From Bradyrhizobium sp. 195 (GTDB lineage Bacteria > Pseudomonadota > Alphaproteobacteria > Rhizobiales > Xanthobacteraceae), in assembly GCF_023101665.1 (NCBI RefSeq), contig NZ_CP082161.1, positions 3,968,001-4,032,000 of the forward strand: a stretch of 64,000 nucleotides of DNA, read 5' to 3'. A program made the translations under genes and the position numbers. Position 1 is the first letter of the stretch; each line of letters begins with the position of its first letter. Below are positions 16,486 through 26,499 of the stretch, in pieces. The notes under the pieces are model-generated. The model did no database searches and had not been told where the DNA came from. It worked only from the letters and a program-made list of their open reading frames with translations.

Positions 16486-17106
16486 ATGCGCTATTCCCGG
16501 GAACACAAGCAGGAAACCCACGACCGCATCGTGAAGAAAGCTTCGGTGCGGCTGCGCGAGAAGGGGGCCCACGGCATCGGTGTCGCCGATCTCATGAAAG
16601 AGGCCGGCCTGACCCATGGCGGCTTCTATGCGCATTTCGATTCCCGCGAGGCGCTGGTGATGGAAGCCTTCTCCTACGCCATGGATCGTTCCATGGACCA
16701 TTGGCGCAAGCTCACTGATGAGGCCGCTCCTGAAAAGCGGTTGGCGCTGGTCGCGGAGAGCTATCTCTCCACGCTGCATCGCGACAATCCCGGCAGTGGC
16801 TGCTCGATCCCCGCCCTCGGCGCCGAGATCGCCCGCGAGAGCCCCAAGACGCGAAAGGCATTTGCCGGCAAGCTCGACGAGATGATCGAGCTGCTGGCGG
16901 ACTACATCCCGAACTTGCCGCGTAAGACCGCCCGCAAGCAGGCGGTCGCGATGTTGGCGACGATGGCCGGCACCATGCTGCTGGCACGCGTTGCCGGGTC
17001 GAGCGAACTCTCGGACGAGGTGTTGAAGGCGGGCAGGGACAGTGCGCTGGATGGCGCCAAGCGCGAGCCGAAGGTGGCGGCTGCGAAGAAGGCGAAGCAG
17101 AACTAG
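16486..17106 (+). CDS. TetR/AcrR-family transcriptional regulator
   Basis: A 206-residue protein. The N-terminal helix-turn-helix (RIVKKASVRLREKGAHGIGV, then DLMKEAGLTHGGFYAHFDSREAL) is typical of the AcrR/NemR-like branch. The ligand domain contains GCSIPALGAEIAR, in which the cysteine could be redox or electrophile responsive as in related NemR-like repressors. The lysine-rich C-terminal tail (EPKVAAAKKAKQN) is low complexity. Targets are unknown; the thioesterase gene upstream is a candidate. Confidence 0.9.
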   Translation: MRYSREHKQETHDRIVKKASVRLREKGAHGIGVADLMKEAGLTHGGFYAHFDSREALVMEAFSYAMDRSMDHWRKLTDEAAPEKRLALVAESYLSTLHRDNPGSGCSIPALGAEIARESPKTRKAFAGKLDEMIELLADYIPNLPRKTARKQAVAMLATMAGTMLLARVAGSSELSDEVLKAGRDSALDGAKREPKVAAAKKAKQN

Positions 17107-17115
17107 GCGAGATGC

Positions 17116-17207
17116 CGTAGGGTGGGCAAAGGCGCCTCAGCGCCGTGCCCACCATTTCTCACGGTTGCGATAGGTGGTGGGCACGCTTTCGCTTTGCCCA
17201 CCCTACG
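17116..17207. repeat. palindromic repeat, family C (copy 1)
   Basis: The outer arms CGTAGGGTGGGCAAAG and CTTTGCCCACCCTACG are perfectly complementary, and GTGCCCACC pairs with GGTGGGCAC inside. It lies between convergent TetR and LysR genes, where it could also terminate transcription. A second copy is at 27721. Confidence 0.85.
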
Positions 17208-17217
17208 AGACCTTTGT

Positions 17218-18126
17218 TTATCGCCCCGCAAACAGCGCCCGGTCGCGCTCCACGATCTCGCCGATGTAATCGGCCACCGCCCGGATCCGCGCCAGATCCT
17301 TGCTGTCGGCGTGCATCAGCATCCAGAACGTCCGCGTGATCGAGATCTCCTCCGGCAGCACGGCCACCAGCTGCGGATAGTCGCTCGCCATGAAGTGGGG
17401 CAGCACCGCGATGCCGAAGCCGGAGAGCGTGGCATTGAGCTGTGCGATCAGATTGGCGCTGCGGAAGCGCGCGGAAATCCGCGGCGAGACCTGCGGCAGA
17501 TAATCGAGCTCCGGCGTGAACAAGAGCTCCTCGATGTAGCCGACGAAGCGGTGCTGCGGCAGGTCCTGCCGCGAGGTGATCTCAGGGAAGCGGTCGAGAT
17601 AGGCTGGAGCGGCATAGAGCCCAAGCCGGTAGTCGAGCAGCTTGCGGCCGACGATGCGGCCTTCCTTCGGCATGGTCAGGCTGATGGCGATATCGGCCTC
17701 GCGCTTGGACAGGCTGAACAGCCGCGCGGTGGCCACAAGCTGCAAATCGAGATCGGGATACCGGTCGGCGAAGGGCGCCAGCCGCGGCGCCAGGAACGCG
17801 GTGCCGAACCCGTCGGGCGCGCCGATCCGCACCGTTCCGGTCAGCCGCGCCACCGAGCCGCCGACCTGCTCCTGGTTGGCGACGATGGTCGATTCCATGG
17901 CTTCCGCGCTGTCGGCGACGCGCTGGCCGGCTTCGGTGAGGAGATACCCGGTCTTGCGCCGGTCGAACAGCTTTGCCGAGAGGTGCTTCTCCAGCCGGTC
18001 GACGCGGCGAATCACCGTGGCATGGTCGACCCCGAGCTGTTTTGCCGCAGCCGAGACCGAGCCGCCCCGCACGATGGCCAGCACGAAGCGGAAGTCGTCC
18101 CAATCGATAGCGCCTTGATCCAGCAT
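17218..18126 (-). CDS. LysR-family transcriptional regulator
   Basis: A 302-residue protein. The winged helix DWDDFRFVLAIVRGGSVSAAAKQLGVDHATVIRRVDRLEKHL is followed by a periplasmic-binding-like effector domain. ATG 18126 was chosen to give the usual start position relative to the helix-turn-helix; longer in-frame extensions lack support. It is divergent from mmsA with about 102 bases between starts, a classic LysR arrangement, so it probably controls the valine cluster with an acyl-CoA or semialdehyde effector. No clear T-N11-A box was fixed. Confidence 0.92.
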   Translation of the reverse strand: MLDQGAIDWDDFRFVLAIVRGGSVSAAAKQLGVDHATVIRRVDRLEKHLSAKLFDRRKTGYLLTEAGQRVADSAEAMESTIVANQEQVGGSVARLTGTVRIGAPDGFGTAFLAPRLAPFADRYPDLDLQLVATARLFSLSKREADIAISLTMPKEGRIVGRKLLDYRLGLYAAPAYLDRFPEITSRQDLPQHRFVGYIEELLFTPELDYLPQVSPRISARFRSANLIAQLNATLSGFGIAVLPHFMASDYPQLVAVLPEEISITRTFWMLMHADSKDLARIRAVADYIGEIVERDRALFAGR

Positions 18127-18228
18127 TTTCGCACATCTATGGTGCATTATCTCAGACTTGAATCCCAATAAATGCAGGTCGATAGGATTTGTCAAAGCGT
18201 TCAAGCTCGGCCTCAAGGAGATCATTCC

Positions 18229-19725
<1,497 letters not shown>

Positions 19726-19740
19726 GGCTGTTGCCCAGCC

Positions 19741-19826
19741 CGTCATTGCGAGCGTAGCGAAGCAATCCAGAATCTTTCCGCAGAGGCAGCCTGGATTGCT
19801 TCGTCGCTTCGCTCCTCGCAATGACG
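19741..19826. repeat. palindromic repeat, family A (copy 2)
   Basis: Arms CGTCATTGCGAGCGTAGCGA... at 19741-19770 and the near-complement at 19791-19826 (with a 5-6 base insertion) fold into a long hairpin between mmsA and the acyl-CoA dehydrogenase gene, inside the probable operon. Confidence 0.85.
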
Positions 19827-19852
19827 ATGGGGGTGAAAGGGTAGGCGGCAGC

Positions 19853-20998
19853 ATGCAATTCGCTCTGAACGAGGATCAAATCGCAGTTCGCGACATGGCA
19901 CTCGCGTTTGCGGCCGAGAAGATCGCGCCGCACGCGCTGCGCTGGGACGAGGAGAAGCATTTCCCCGTCGACGTGATGCGCGAGGCGGCAACGCTCGGCA
20001 TGGGCGGCATCTACATCCGCGACGACGTCGGGGGATCCGCGATGACGCGGTTCGACGCGGCGCTGATCTTCGAGGCGCTGGCAACGGGCTGCCCGACCAC
20101 CTCGGCCTTCATCTCCATCCACAACATGGCGAGCTGGATGATCGATGCCTTCGGCAGCGACACCCAGCGCCATACGTGGCTGCCAAAGCTCTGCACCATG
20201 GAGCTGATCGCGAGCTATTGCCTGACCGAGCCCGGCGCCGGCTCGGACGCGGCGGCTCTGCGCACCCGCGCCGTGCGTGACGGCGACCATTACGTCCTCA
20301 ACGGCCAAAAGCAGTTCATCTCAGGCGCCGGCGGCACTGATCTGCTGGTCGCGATGGTGCGCACCGGAGGCGACGGTCCCGGCGGCATCTCGACCCTGGT
20401 CATCGACGGCAAGACGCCCGGTGTCTCGTTCGGCGCCAATGAGCGCAAGATGGGCTGGAACGCGCAGCCGACCCGCGCCGTCCTGTTCGAGAACGCGCGC
20501 GTGCCCGTCGCCAATCGTCTCGGCGAGGAGGGCATCGGCTTCAAGATCGCGATGGCTGGCCTCGACGGCGGCCGCCTCAACATCACGGCGTGCTCGCTCG
20601 GCGGCGCGCAGACCGCGCTCGACAAGGCGCGCGCCTACATGAAGGAGCGCAAGGCGTTCGGAAAGCGGCTCGACGAATTCCAAGCGCTGCAATTCCGCCT
20701 TGCCGACATGGCGATCGAGCTCGAGGCTGCGCGCACCTTCCTGTGGCGCGCTGCGGCCGCGCTGGATCGCAAGGACCCGGATGCCACCATGCTGTGCGCG
20801 ATGGCAAAACGGTTCGGCACCGACGTCGGCTTCGAGGTCGCCAACCACGCGCTGCAGCTCCACGGCGGCTACGGGTACTTAAGCGAATACGGCATCGAGA
20901 AGATCGTGCGCGATCTGCGCGTGCACCAGATCCTCGAAGGCACCAATGAAATCATGCGGCTGATCGTGGCGCGCAAACTGATCGAGGGCGCGCGATGA
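19853..20998 (+). CDS. isobutyryl-CoA dehydrogenase-like acyl-CoA dehydrogenase
   Basis: A 381-residue flavoprotein. Signatures include CLTEPGAGSDAAALRT (FAD/substrate loop) and LHGGYGYLSEYGIEKIVRDLRVHQILEGTNEI, in which the ILEGTNEI context is typical. The catalytic base Glu is expected in this C-terminal region in the short-chain branched family. It would make methacrylyl-CoA from isobutyryl-CoA. The ATG at 19853 lies after the palindrome; translations reaching further upstream only read the repeat. It overlaps the next gene by ATGA. Confidence 0.9.
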   Translation: MQFALNEDQIAVRDMALAFAAEKIAPHALRWDEEKHFPVDVMREAATLGMGGIYIRDDVGGSAMTRFDAALIFEALATGCPTTSAFISIHNMASWMIDAFGSDTQRHTWLPKLCTMELIASYCLTEPGAGSDAAALRTRAVRDGDHYVLNGQKQFISGAGGTDLLVAMVRTGGDGPGGISTLVIDGKTPGVSFGANERKMGWNAQPTRAVLFENARVPVANRLGEEGIGFKIAMAGLDGGRLNITACSLGGAQTALDKARAYMKERKAFGKRLDEFQALQFRLADMAIELEAARTFLWRAAAALDRKDPDATMLCAMAKRFGTDVGFEVANHALQLHGGYGYLSEYGIEKIVRDLRVHQILEGTNEIMRLIVARKLIEGAR

Positions 20999-22062
20999 AT
21001 GCAGTGGAAGAGGGCGATTTGGTCGTTCGTCGCGAGGGCGCGGCGGGCGTGATCCGCCTCAACCGCCCCAAGGCGATCAACGCAATGACGCTGGAGATGT
21101 CCATCGGCATCGACGCGGCGCTCGACACGTTCGAAACCGATCCTGATGTCGCTGCGATCATCCTGGAAGGCGCCGGCGAGCGCGGCCTCTGCGCCGGCGG
21201 CGACATTCGCGGCCTCTGGGAGAGCTCGCGCGAAGGCGGCGATCTCGGCGCGCGGTTCTGGCGCCAGGAATACGTCATGAATGCGCGGATCGCGAAATAT
21301 CCGAAGCCGTATGTGGCGTTCATGGACGGCCTCGTGATGGGCGGCGGCGTCGGGCTGTCAGGCCATGCCAGCCATCGTGTCGTCACCGATCGCACCAGGC
21401 TGGCCATGCCCGAGGTCGGGCTCGGCTTCTTCCCCGATGTCGGCGGCACCTGGCTGCTATCGCGCTCGCCCGGCGAGATCGGCACTTATTTTGGCCTCAC
21501 CGGCCAGACCATGAATGGCCCCGACGCGATCCACGCAAAGTTCGCGGATGCGGTTGTGCCGGCGGCTGAATGGCCGGAGCTGCGCGAGGCGCTCACGAAA
21601 GTTCGGAAGGGCGTGACCGCAGCCGATGTCAGCAAGCTCATCAGCGGTTTTGAGACCGGGGAGACCGCGGGGCCGGTGGCCGCAAAGGAGCCTGCGATCG
21701 ACGCATTGTTCGGCTTCGATCGCATGGACGACATTTTTGCTGCGCTGAAGCGGGACGGCTCGGAATTTGCGCTGGCCACGCTGAAGACGCTCAACGAAAA
21801 ATCTCCGCGGGGCATGGTGGTGACGCTGAAGCTGTTGCGGCTCGCGCGGACCGCCTCGAGCCTGGAAGAATGTCTGGTGCGCGAATACCGCGCCGCACTC
21901 GAGGTTTTCCGCAGCGATGATTTTCGCGAAGGTGTGCGGGCCGCCGTGATCGACAAGGACCGCAATCCGAACTGGTCGCCGCCACGGATCGAGGATGTGA
22001 CGCCGCAGATGCTGGCGCCGTATCTCGCCGAGATCGGCGCCGACGAGCTGAAGTTCAACTAA
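20995..22062 (+). CDS. 3-hydroxyisobutyryl-CoA hydrolase (crotonase family)
   Basis: A 355-residue protein, longer than ordinary enoyl-CoA hydratases and matching the HIBCH subgroup. It has GLCAGGDIRGLWESSREGG, then MDGLVMGGGVGLSGHASHRVV and PEVGLGFFPDVGGTWLLSR, the region holding the hydrolase catalytic acid pair. It releases 3-hydroxyisobutyrate from its CoA ester, feeding mmsB. ATGA overlap with the dehydrogenase gene shows translational coupling. It is well placed in the valine pathway order. Confidence 0.92.
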   Translation: MNAVEEGDLVVRREGAAGVIRLNRPKAINAMTLEMSIGIDAALDTFETDPDVAAIILEGAGERGLCAGGDIRGLWESSREGGDLGARFWRQEYVMNARIAKYPKPYVAFMDGLVMGGGVGLSGHASHRVVTDRTRLAMPEVGLGFFPDVGGTWLLSRSPGEIGTYFGLTGQTMNGPDAIHAKFADAVVPAAEWPELREALTKVRKGVTAADVSKLISGFETGETAGPVAAKEPAIDALFGFDRMDDIFAALKRDGSEFALATLKTLNEKSPRGMVVTLKLLRLARTASSLEECLVREYRAALEVFRSDDFREGVRAAVIDKDRNPNWSPPRIEDVTPQMLAPYLAEIGADELKFN

Positions 22063-22087
22063 CAACGCGACAGCGGAGGAAACGACA

Positions 22088-22975
22088 ATGGCGACGATCG
22101 CATTCATTGGTCTGGGCAACATGGGCGGCCCGATGGCGGCCAATCTGGTCAAGGCCGGCCACAAGGTGGTGGCGTTCGATCTCGTCGAGGCCTCGCGCGC
22201 GCAAGCCAAGGCCGACGGCGCCGGCATCGCCGACAGCGCGCCCGGCGCGGTGAAGGGCGCTGATGTCGTCGTCACCATGCTGCCGGCGGGCAAGCATGTG
22301 CTCGGCGTCTGGAACGAGGTCGTTCCCGCGATGGCCAAGGGCGCGCTGATCATCGATAGCTCCACCATCGACGTCGAGAGCGCGAGGGCTGCGCATGCGC
22401 TGGCCGCCAAGAGCGGCGTGCTTTCAGTTGACGCACCGGTCTCCGGCGGCACCGGCGGCGCCAAGGGCGCGACGCTCACCTTCATGTGCGGCGGCGAGGA
22501 TATGGCGTTTGCGGCGGCCAAGCCGGTGCTGGAGAAAATGGGCAAGAAGATCGTGCATTGCGGCGGCGCCGGCGCGGGCCAGGCGGCCAAGATCTGCAAC
22601 AACATGATCCTCGGCATCTCCATGATCGCGGTCAGCGAAGCGTTTGCGCTTGGCGAGAAGCTCGGTCTTTCGCATCAGGCCCTGTTCGACGTCGCCTCCA
22701 CCTCGTCGGGCCAGTGCTGGTCGCTGACGACCTATTGCCCGGTGCCGGGCCCGGTGCCGACTTCGCCGGCGAACAACGACTACAAGCCGGGTTTTGCTTC
22801 GGCGCTGATGGTGAAGGATCTGACCCTGGCGCAGGACGCCGCGAAGGCGGCCGGCGCGGCGACGCCGCTCGGCAAGCATGCGCAGGAGATTTATCAGTCT
22901 TTCGACGCAGCCGGTCAGGGTGGGGTGGATTTTTCCGGAATTATCAAGCACGTTCGCAGCCTCGCTGGACGATAG
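22088..22975 (+). CDS. mmsB: 3-hydroxyisobutyrate dehydrogenase
   Basis: A 295-residue beta-hydroxyacid dehydrogenase. The N-terminal Rossmann motif is FIGLGNMGGPMAANLVKAGH. The substrate motif is VDAPVSGGTGGAKGATLTFM, and the catalytic lysine lies in GAGQAAKICNNMILG. It oxidises 3-hydroxyisobutyrate to methylmalonate semialdehyde, the substrate of mmsA. GGAGG is well spaced before the ATG, 25 bases after the hydrolase stop. A palindromic repeat follows. Confidence 0.95.
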   Translation: MATIAFIGLGNMGGPMAANLVKAGHKVVAFDLVEASRAQAKADGAGIADSAPGAVKGADVVVTMLPAGKHVLGVWNEVVPAMAKGALIIDSSTIDVESARAAHALAAKSGVLSVDAPVSGGTGGAKGATLTFMCGGEDMAFAAAKPVLEKMGKKIVHCGGAGAGQAAKICNNMILGISMIAVSEAFALGEKLGLSHQALFDVASTSSGQCWSLTTYCPVPGPVPTSPANNDYKPGFASALMVKDLTLAQDAAKAAGAATPLGKHAQEIYQSFDAAGQGGVDFSGIIKHVRSLAGR

Positions 22976-22983
22976 CGGGGCTT

Positions 22984-23075
22984 CGTAGCCCGGATGGAGC
23001 GAAGCGAAATCCGGGACTGTTCCCTCGTTTGGCGCGACCGGCCCCCGGATTGCGCTTCGCTCCATCCGGGCTACG
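22984..23075. repeat. palindromic repeat, family D
   Basis: CGTAGCCCGGATGGAGCGAAGCG pairs with CGCTTCGCTCCATCCGGGCTACG across a loop containing GAAATCCGGGA. It lies between mmsB and the acyl-CoA synthetase gene. An in-frame ATG inside it falsely extends the synthetase. Confidence 0.9.
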
Positions 23076-23104
23076 TTCGACAATCAATTCGACGGGCCCG
23101 GATC

Positions 23105-24820
23105 ATGACGACATTTCAGGACGCGCGCGCGTTTCTGCTAAAGCACCGCACGGATTACGAGACGGCGGTTAGGGATTTCCGCTGGCCCGATCCGGTTCCC
23201 TTCAATTGGGCGCTCGACTGGTTCGACGAGCTTGCGAAGGATGCCGACGCCAAGGACCGCCCCGCGCTCTGGATTGTCGATGCCGCGCAGGACAAGCAGA
23301 CAAAGCTTTCTTTCGCAGCGCTCTCGAAGCGCTCCAACCAAATTGCCAACTTCCTCCGCGCGCAGGGCCTGAGGCGCGGCGATCATCTGTTGCTGCTGCT
23401 CGGCAATGTGGTTCCGCTGTGGGAGACGATGCTGGCGGCGATGAAGCTCGGCGTCGTCGTGATCCCCGCGACCACGCTGCTCACCGCGGACGAGCTGCGC
23501 GATCGGCTCGATCGCGGCAAGGCGAAGGCGGTGGTTGCCGCGCAGGATCAGGTGGCGAAGTTCGCTAGCCTTGGCGCGGAGAACGTCGTTCGCATCGTGG
23601 TCGGCGCCGCCTCCGACGGATGGCTTTCATACGATGAGGCGGCGACGGCTTCGGAGAGTTTTAGCGCCGACGGTCCGACCAACGCCGACGATCCGATGCT
23701 GCTTTATTTCACCTCGGGCACGACCGCGAAACCAAAGCTGGTGCGTCACAGTCAGCGCAGCTATCCCGTCGGGCATCTTTCGACCATGTATTGGATCGGG
23801 CTGAAACCCGGCGACGTCCATCTCAACATTTCATCGCCAGGCTGGGCCAAGCACGCCTGGAGCTGTTTCTTTGCACCGTGGAATGCCGGCGCGACCGTGT
23901 TCGTGGTCAACCAGCCGCGCTTCGACGCCAAAGGCCTGCTTGCCACCATCGGCCGCTGCGGCGTCACCACGCTGTGCGCGCCGCCGACGGTGTGGCGGCT
24001 GTTCATCCAGGAGAATCTTGCATCGTTCAAGGTGGCCTTGCGCGAGGTCTGCGGCGCGGGCGAGCCGCTGAACCCTGAAGTGATCGATCAGGTGCGGGCG
24101 GCCTGGGGCCTCACCATCCGCGACGGATACGGCCAGACCGAAACCACCGCGCTGACCGGCAATTCGCCGGGCCAGAAGATCAAAATTGGCTCGATGGGCC
24201 GGCCGCTGCCGGGCTATCGCGTGCAGATCAGTGATGCCGACGGCCATCCCGCACGGGAGGGCGAGGTCGCACTGGTGCTGGGCAGTGAGCGCCCGGCCGG
24301 TCTGATGCAGGGCTATCAGGGCGAGGACGGCAAGCTGTCTGGCGCCGAGGGTGAGCTCTATCGCAGTGGCGATGTCGTGTTCGAAGACGACGAGGGCTAT
24401 CTCACCTTCGTCGGCCGCTCCGACGACGTATTCAAATCGTCGGATTACCGCATCAGTCCGTTCGAACTCGAGAGCGTCCTGCTCGAGCACGAGCTCGTCG
24501 CGGAAGCCGCGGTGGTGCCGAGCCCGGACCCGATCCGCCTTGCCATCCCCAAGGCGTTCGTGCTGCTGACGTCGGGCGCGGAGCGCTCGCCGGAGACGGC
24601 GCTGTCGATCTTCAAGCATCTGCACGCCCGCCTTGCGCCGTTCAAGCGGATCCGCCGCCTCGAAATCGTCACCGAACTGCCGAAGACGATCTCTGGCAAA
24701 ATCCGCCGGGTCCAGCTACGACGGCTCGAACGCGACAATGATCGCAACGATCCGCTGCGCGGCCGGGAATTCCGCGAGGAGGATTTTCCCGAGCTGCCGA
24801 AAACACGGAGTGAGACCTAA
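23105..24820 (+). CDS. AMP-dependent acyl-CoA synthetase
   Basis: A 571-residue adenylate-forming enzyme. The phosphate-binding loop is LLYFTSGTTAKPKLVRHS, the A5 motif is DGYGQTETT, the A8 hinge is FVGRSDDVFKSSDYRISPFE and the catalytic lysine lies in LPKTISGKIRR. It activates a carboxylic acid to its CoA ester with ATP. Medium- or branched-chain acids are likely by family and by the acyl-CoA context. ATG 23105 lies just after the palindromic repeat. The next gene starts immediately at its stop codon. Confidence 0.92.
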   Translation: MTTFQDARAFLLKHRTDYETAVRDFRWPDPVPFNWALDWFDELAKDADAKDRPALWIVDAAQDKQTKLSFAALSKRSNQIANFLRAQGLRRGDHLLLLLGNVVPLWETMLAAMKLGVVVIPATTLLTADELRDRLDRGKAKAVVAAQDQVAKFASLGAENVVRIVVGAASDGWLSYDEAATASESFSADGPTNADDPMLLYFTSGTTAKPKLVRHSQRSYPVGHLSTMYWIGLKPGDVHLNISSPGWAKHAWSCFFAPWNAGATVFVVNQPRFDAKGLLATIGRCGVTTLCAPPTVWRLFIQENLASFKVALREVCGAGEPLNPEVIDQVRAAWGLTIRDGYGQTETTALTGNSPGQKIKIGSMGRPLPGYRVQISDADGHPAREGEVALVLGSERPAGLMQGYQGEDGKLSGAEGELYRSGDVVFEDDEGYLTFVGRSDDVFKSSDYRISPFELESVLLEHELVAEAAVVPSPDPIRLAIPKAFVLLTSGAERSPETALSIFKHLHARLAPFKRIRRLEIVTELPKTISGKIRRVQLRRLERDNDRNDPLRGREFREEDFPELPKTRSET

Positions 24821-25300
24821 GTGAACCAAATCTGGAAGTCGCCGCCGATTACGCTCGAGGCTTATCAGGCCATGGTCGGCAAGGAGATCGGCGTGTCGTC
24901 CTGGCATTTGCTCGACCAGCCCCGCATCGACACCTACGCCGACGTGACCGAGGATCGCCAGTTCATCCACATCGATCCCGAGCGCGCGAAGAAGGAAACC
25001 GCGTTTGGTACCACCATCGCGCACGGCTTCCTGACGATGTCGATGTTGCCTGTGATGTCCTATGAAGTGATGCCGGCCCTTGCGGGCACCACGATGGGCG
25101 TCAACTACGGTTTCGACAAGCTGCGCTTCATCTCGCCGGTGCGCTCCGGCAAGCGCATCCGCGGCCGTTTCGTGCTGGCGGAGGCGAAGCTCCGCAAGCC
25201 GAATGAATTGCAGTCCCGCACCAATGTCACCGTGGAGATCGAAGGCGAGGACAAGCCGGCGCTGGTCGCGGATTGGCTCGGTCTGATCTATTTCGCGTAG
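24821..25300 (+). CDS. MaoC-family (R)-specific enoyl-CoA hydratase
   Basis: A 159-residue hotdog protein starting with GTG directly after the TAA of the synthetase gene, so the two are coupled. The hydratase-2 motif is present: TEDRQFIHIDPERAK followed by TTIAHGFLTMSMLP, in which Asp and His are the catalytic pair. It hydrates trans-2-enoyl-CoA to the (R)-3-hydroxyacyl-CoA. Together with the following SDR it could form a peroxisome-type multifunctional enzyme pair split over two genes. Confidence 0.92.
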   Translation: MNQIWKSPPITLEAYQAMVGKEIGVSSWHLLDQPRIDTYADVTEDRQFIHIDPERAKKETAFGTTIAHGFLTMSMLPVMSYEVMPALAGTTMGVNYGFDKLRFISPVRSGKRIRGRFVLAEAKLRKPNELQSRTNVTVEIEGEDKPALVADWLGLIYFA

Positions 25301-25373
25301 GCCCGAGGCGTCGTTGCCGGGCTTGACCCGGCGAGGCTTCGCTGCTCAAAAAGCCGTCAAACGCGCGGTTTTA

Positions 25374-25558
25374 CCCTCTCCCCTTGTGGGAGAGGGTGCC
25401 TCGCGGAACGCGAGGCGGGTGAGGGGTCTCTCTCCGCAAGCGCGTCTGCCGAGAGAGACCCCTCATCCGCCGCCGTAGCCGACGCTACGCGTCGGCGTCC
25501 ATTTCAGGTACGGCGGCCGTAGGCCGCCTATGCCACCTTCTCCCACAAGGGGAGAAGG
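25374..25558. repeat. palindromic repeat, family E
   Basis: It opens with CCCTCTCCCCTTGTGGGAGAGGG, itself a hairpin, and closes with CTTCTCCCACAAGGGGAGAAGG. Between them, GAGGGGTCTCTCTC pairs with GAGAGAGACCCCTC. It lies between the MaoC and SDR genes. Confidence 0.85.
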
Positions 25559-25581
25559 AAGAAGAAGCAGGAATTTCACTC

Positions 25582-26499
25582 ATGGCAATCAGGTTCGACG
25601 GACGCGTCGCCATCGTCACGGGCGCGGGCAATGGTCTCGGCAAAGCGCATGCGCTGGGATTGGCCAGCCGCGGCACCAAGGTCGTCGTCAACGATTTCGG
25701 CGGCGCACGTGACGGCAGCGGCGGCTCGCTGTCGCCCGCGGAGGCCGTGGTCGAGGAGATCCGCAAAGCGGGCGGGACCGCGATGGCCGACGGCGCCGAC
25801 GTCTCGAATTTCGAGCAGGTCACCGCCATGGTCGAGCGCGCCACCAGGGAGTGGGGCAGCGTGGACCTCTTGTGTGCTAACGCCGGCATTTTGCGCGACA
25901 AGTCGTTTGGCAAGATGGAAGCCGCCGATTTCCAGAAGGTGCTCGATGTGCACCTTGTCGGCACCTTCTATTGCTGCAAGGCGGCCTGGGCCGGCATGCG
26001 CGACCGCAATTACGGCCGCATCGTGCTGACCACCTCGTCCTCCGGCCTCTACGGCAATTTCGGCCAGGCCAATTACGGCGCGGCGAAATCCGGCATGGTC
26101 GGCCTGATGAACGTGCTGGCCGAGGAAGGCCGCAAGACCGACATCCGCGTCAACATCATCTCGCCGACGGCGGCGACCCGCATGACGGAAGAGCTGCTGC
26201 CGCCGCAGGCGCTGCAGCTGATGAAGCCGAACGCGATCACGCCGGCGGTCGAGTACATGCTGAGCGAGGACGCGCCGACCCGCACCATCATGGGCGCCGG
26301 CGCCGGCTCCTTCGCCGTCATCAAGATCGTGGAGAGCGAAGGCATCAACCTGCCGGAGTCCGAATGGACGCCGGACGCGGTCGCCGCGCATTTCGCTGAG
26401 ATCAGCGACATGTCGAAGGCCAAGGCGCTGACCGGTGCGTTCGAGCAGACGCAGAAATACGTGGCGCAGGCCGCGGCGCGGGCGGGGATCAAGCTCTGA
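25582..26499 (+). CDS. SDR-family 3-hydroxyacyl-CoA dehydrogenase (MFE-2-like)
   Basis: A 305-residue short-chain dehydrogenase. The cofactor motif is VTGAGNGLGKAHA, NDFGG follows strand 2, the NAG strand is CANAGIL and the catalytic Ser-Tyr-Lys lies in TTSSSGLYGNFGQANYGAAKSG. The extended C-terminus matches the dehydrogenase unit of multifunctional enzyme type 2, which oxidises (R)-3-hydroxyacyl-CoA. This agrees with the MaoC hydratase upstream. The next frame begins by overlapping its TGA stop. Confidence 0.93.
   Translation: MAIRFDGRVAIVTGAGNGLGKAHALGLASRGTKVVVNDFGGARDGSGGSLSPAEAVVEEIRKAGGTAMADGADVSNFEQVTAMVERATREWGSVDLLCANAGILRDKSFGKMEAADFQKVLDVHLVGTFYCCKAAWAGMRDRNYGRIVLTTSSSGLYGNFGQANYGAAKSGMVGLMNVLAEEGRKTDIRVNIISPTAATRMTEELLPPQALQLMKPNAITPAVEYMLSEDAPTRTIMGAGAGSFAVIKIVESEGINLPESEWTPDAVAAHFAEISDMSKAKALTGAFEQTQKYVAQAAARAGIKL

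Noticed and set aside
22994..23104. N-terminal extension of the acyl-CoA synthetase
   Set aside because: The added codons only translate the palindromic repeat; homology-like sequence begins at ATG 23105.
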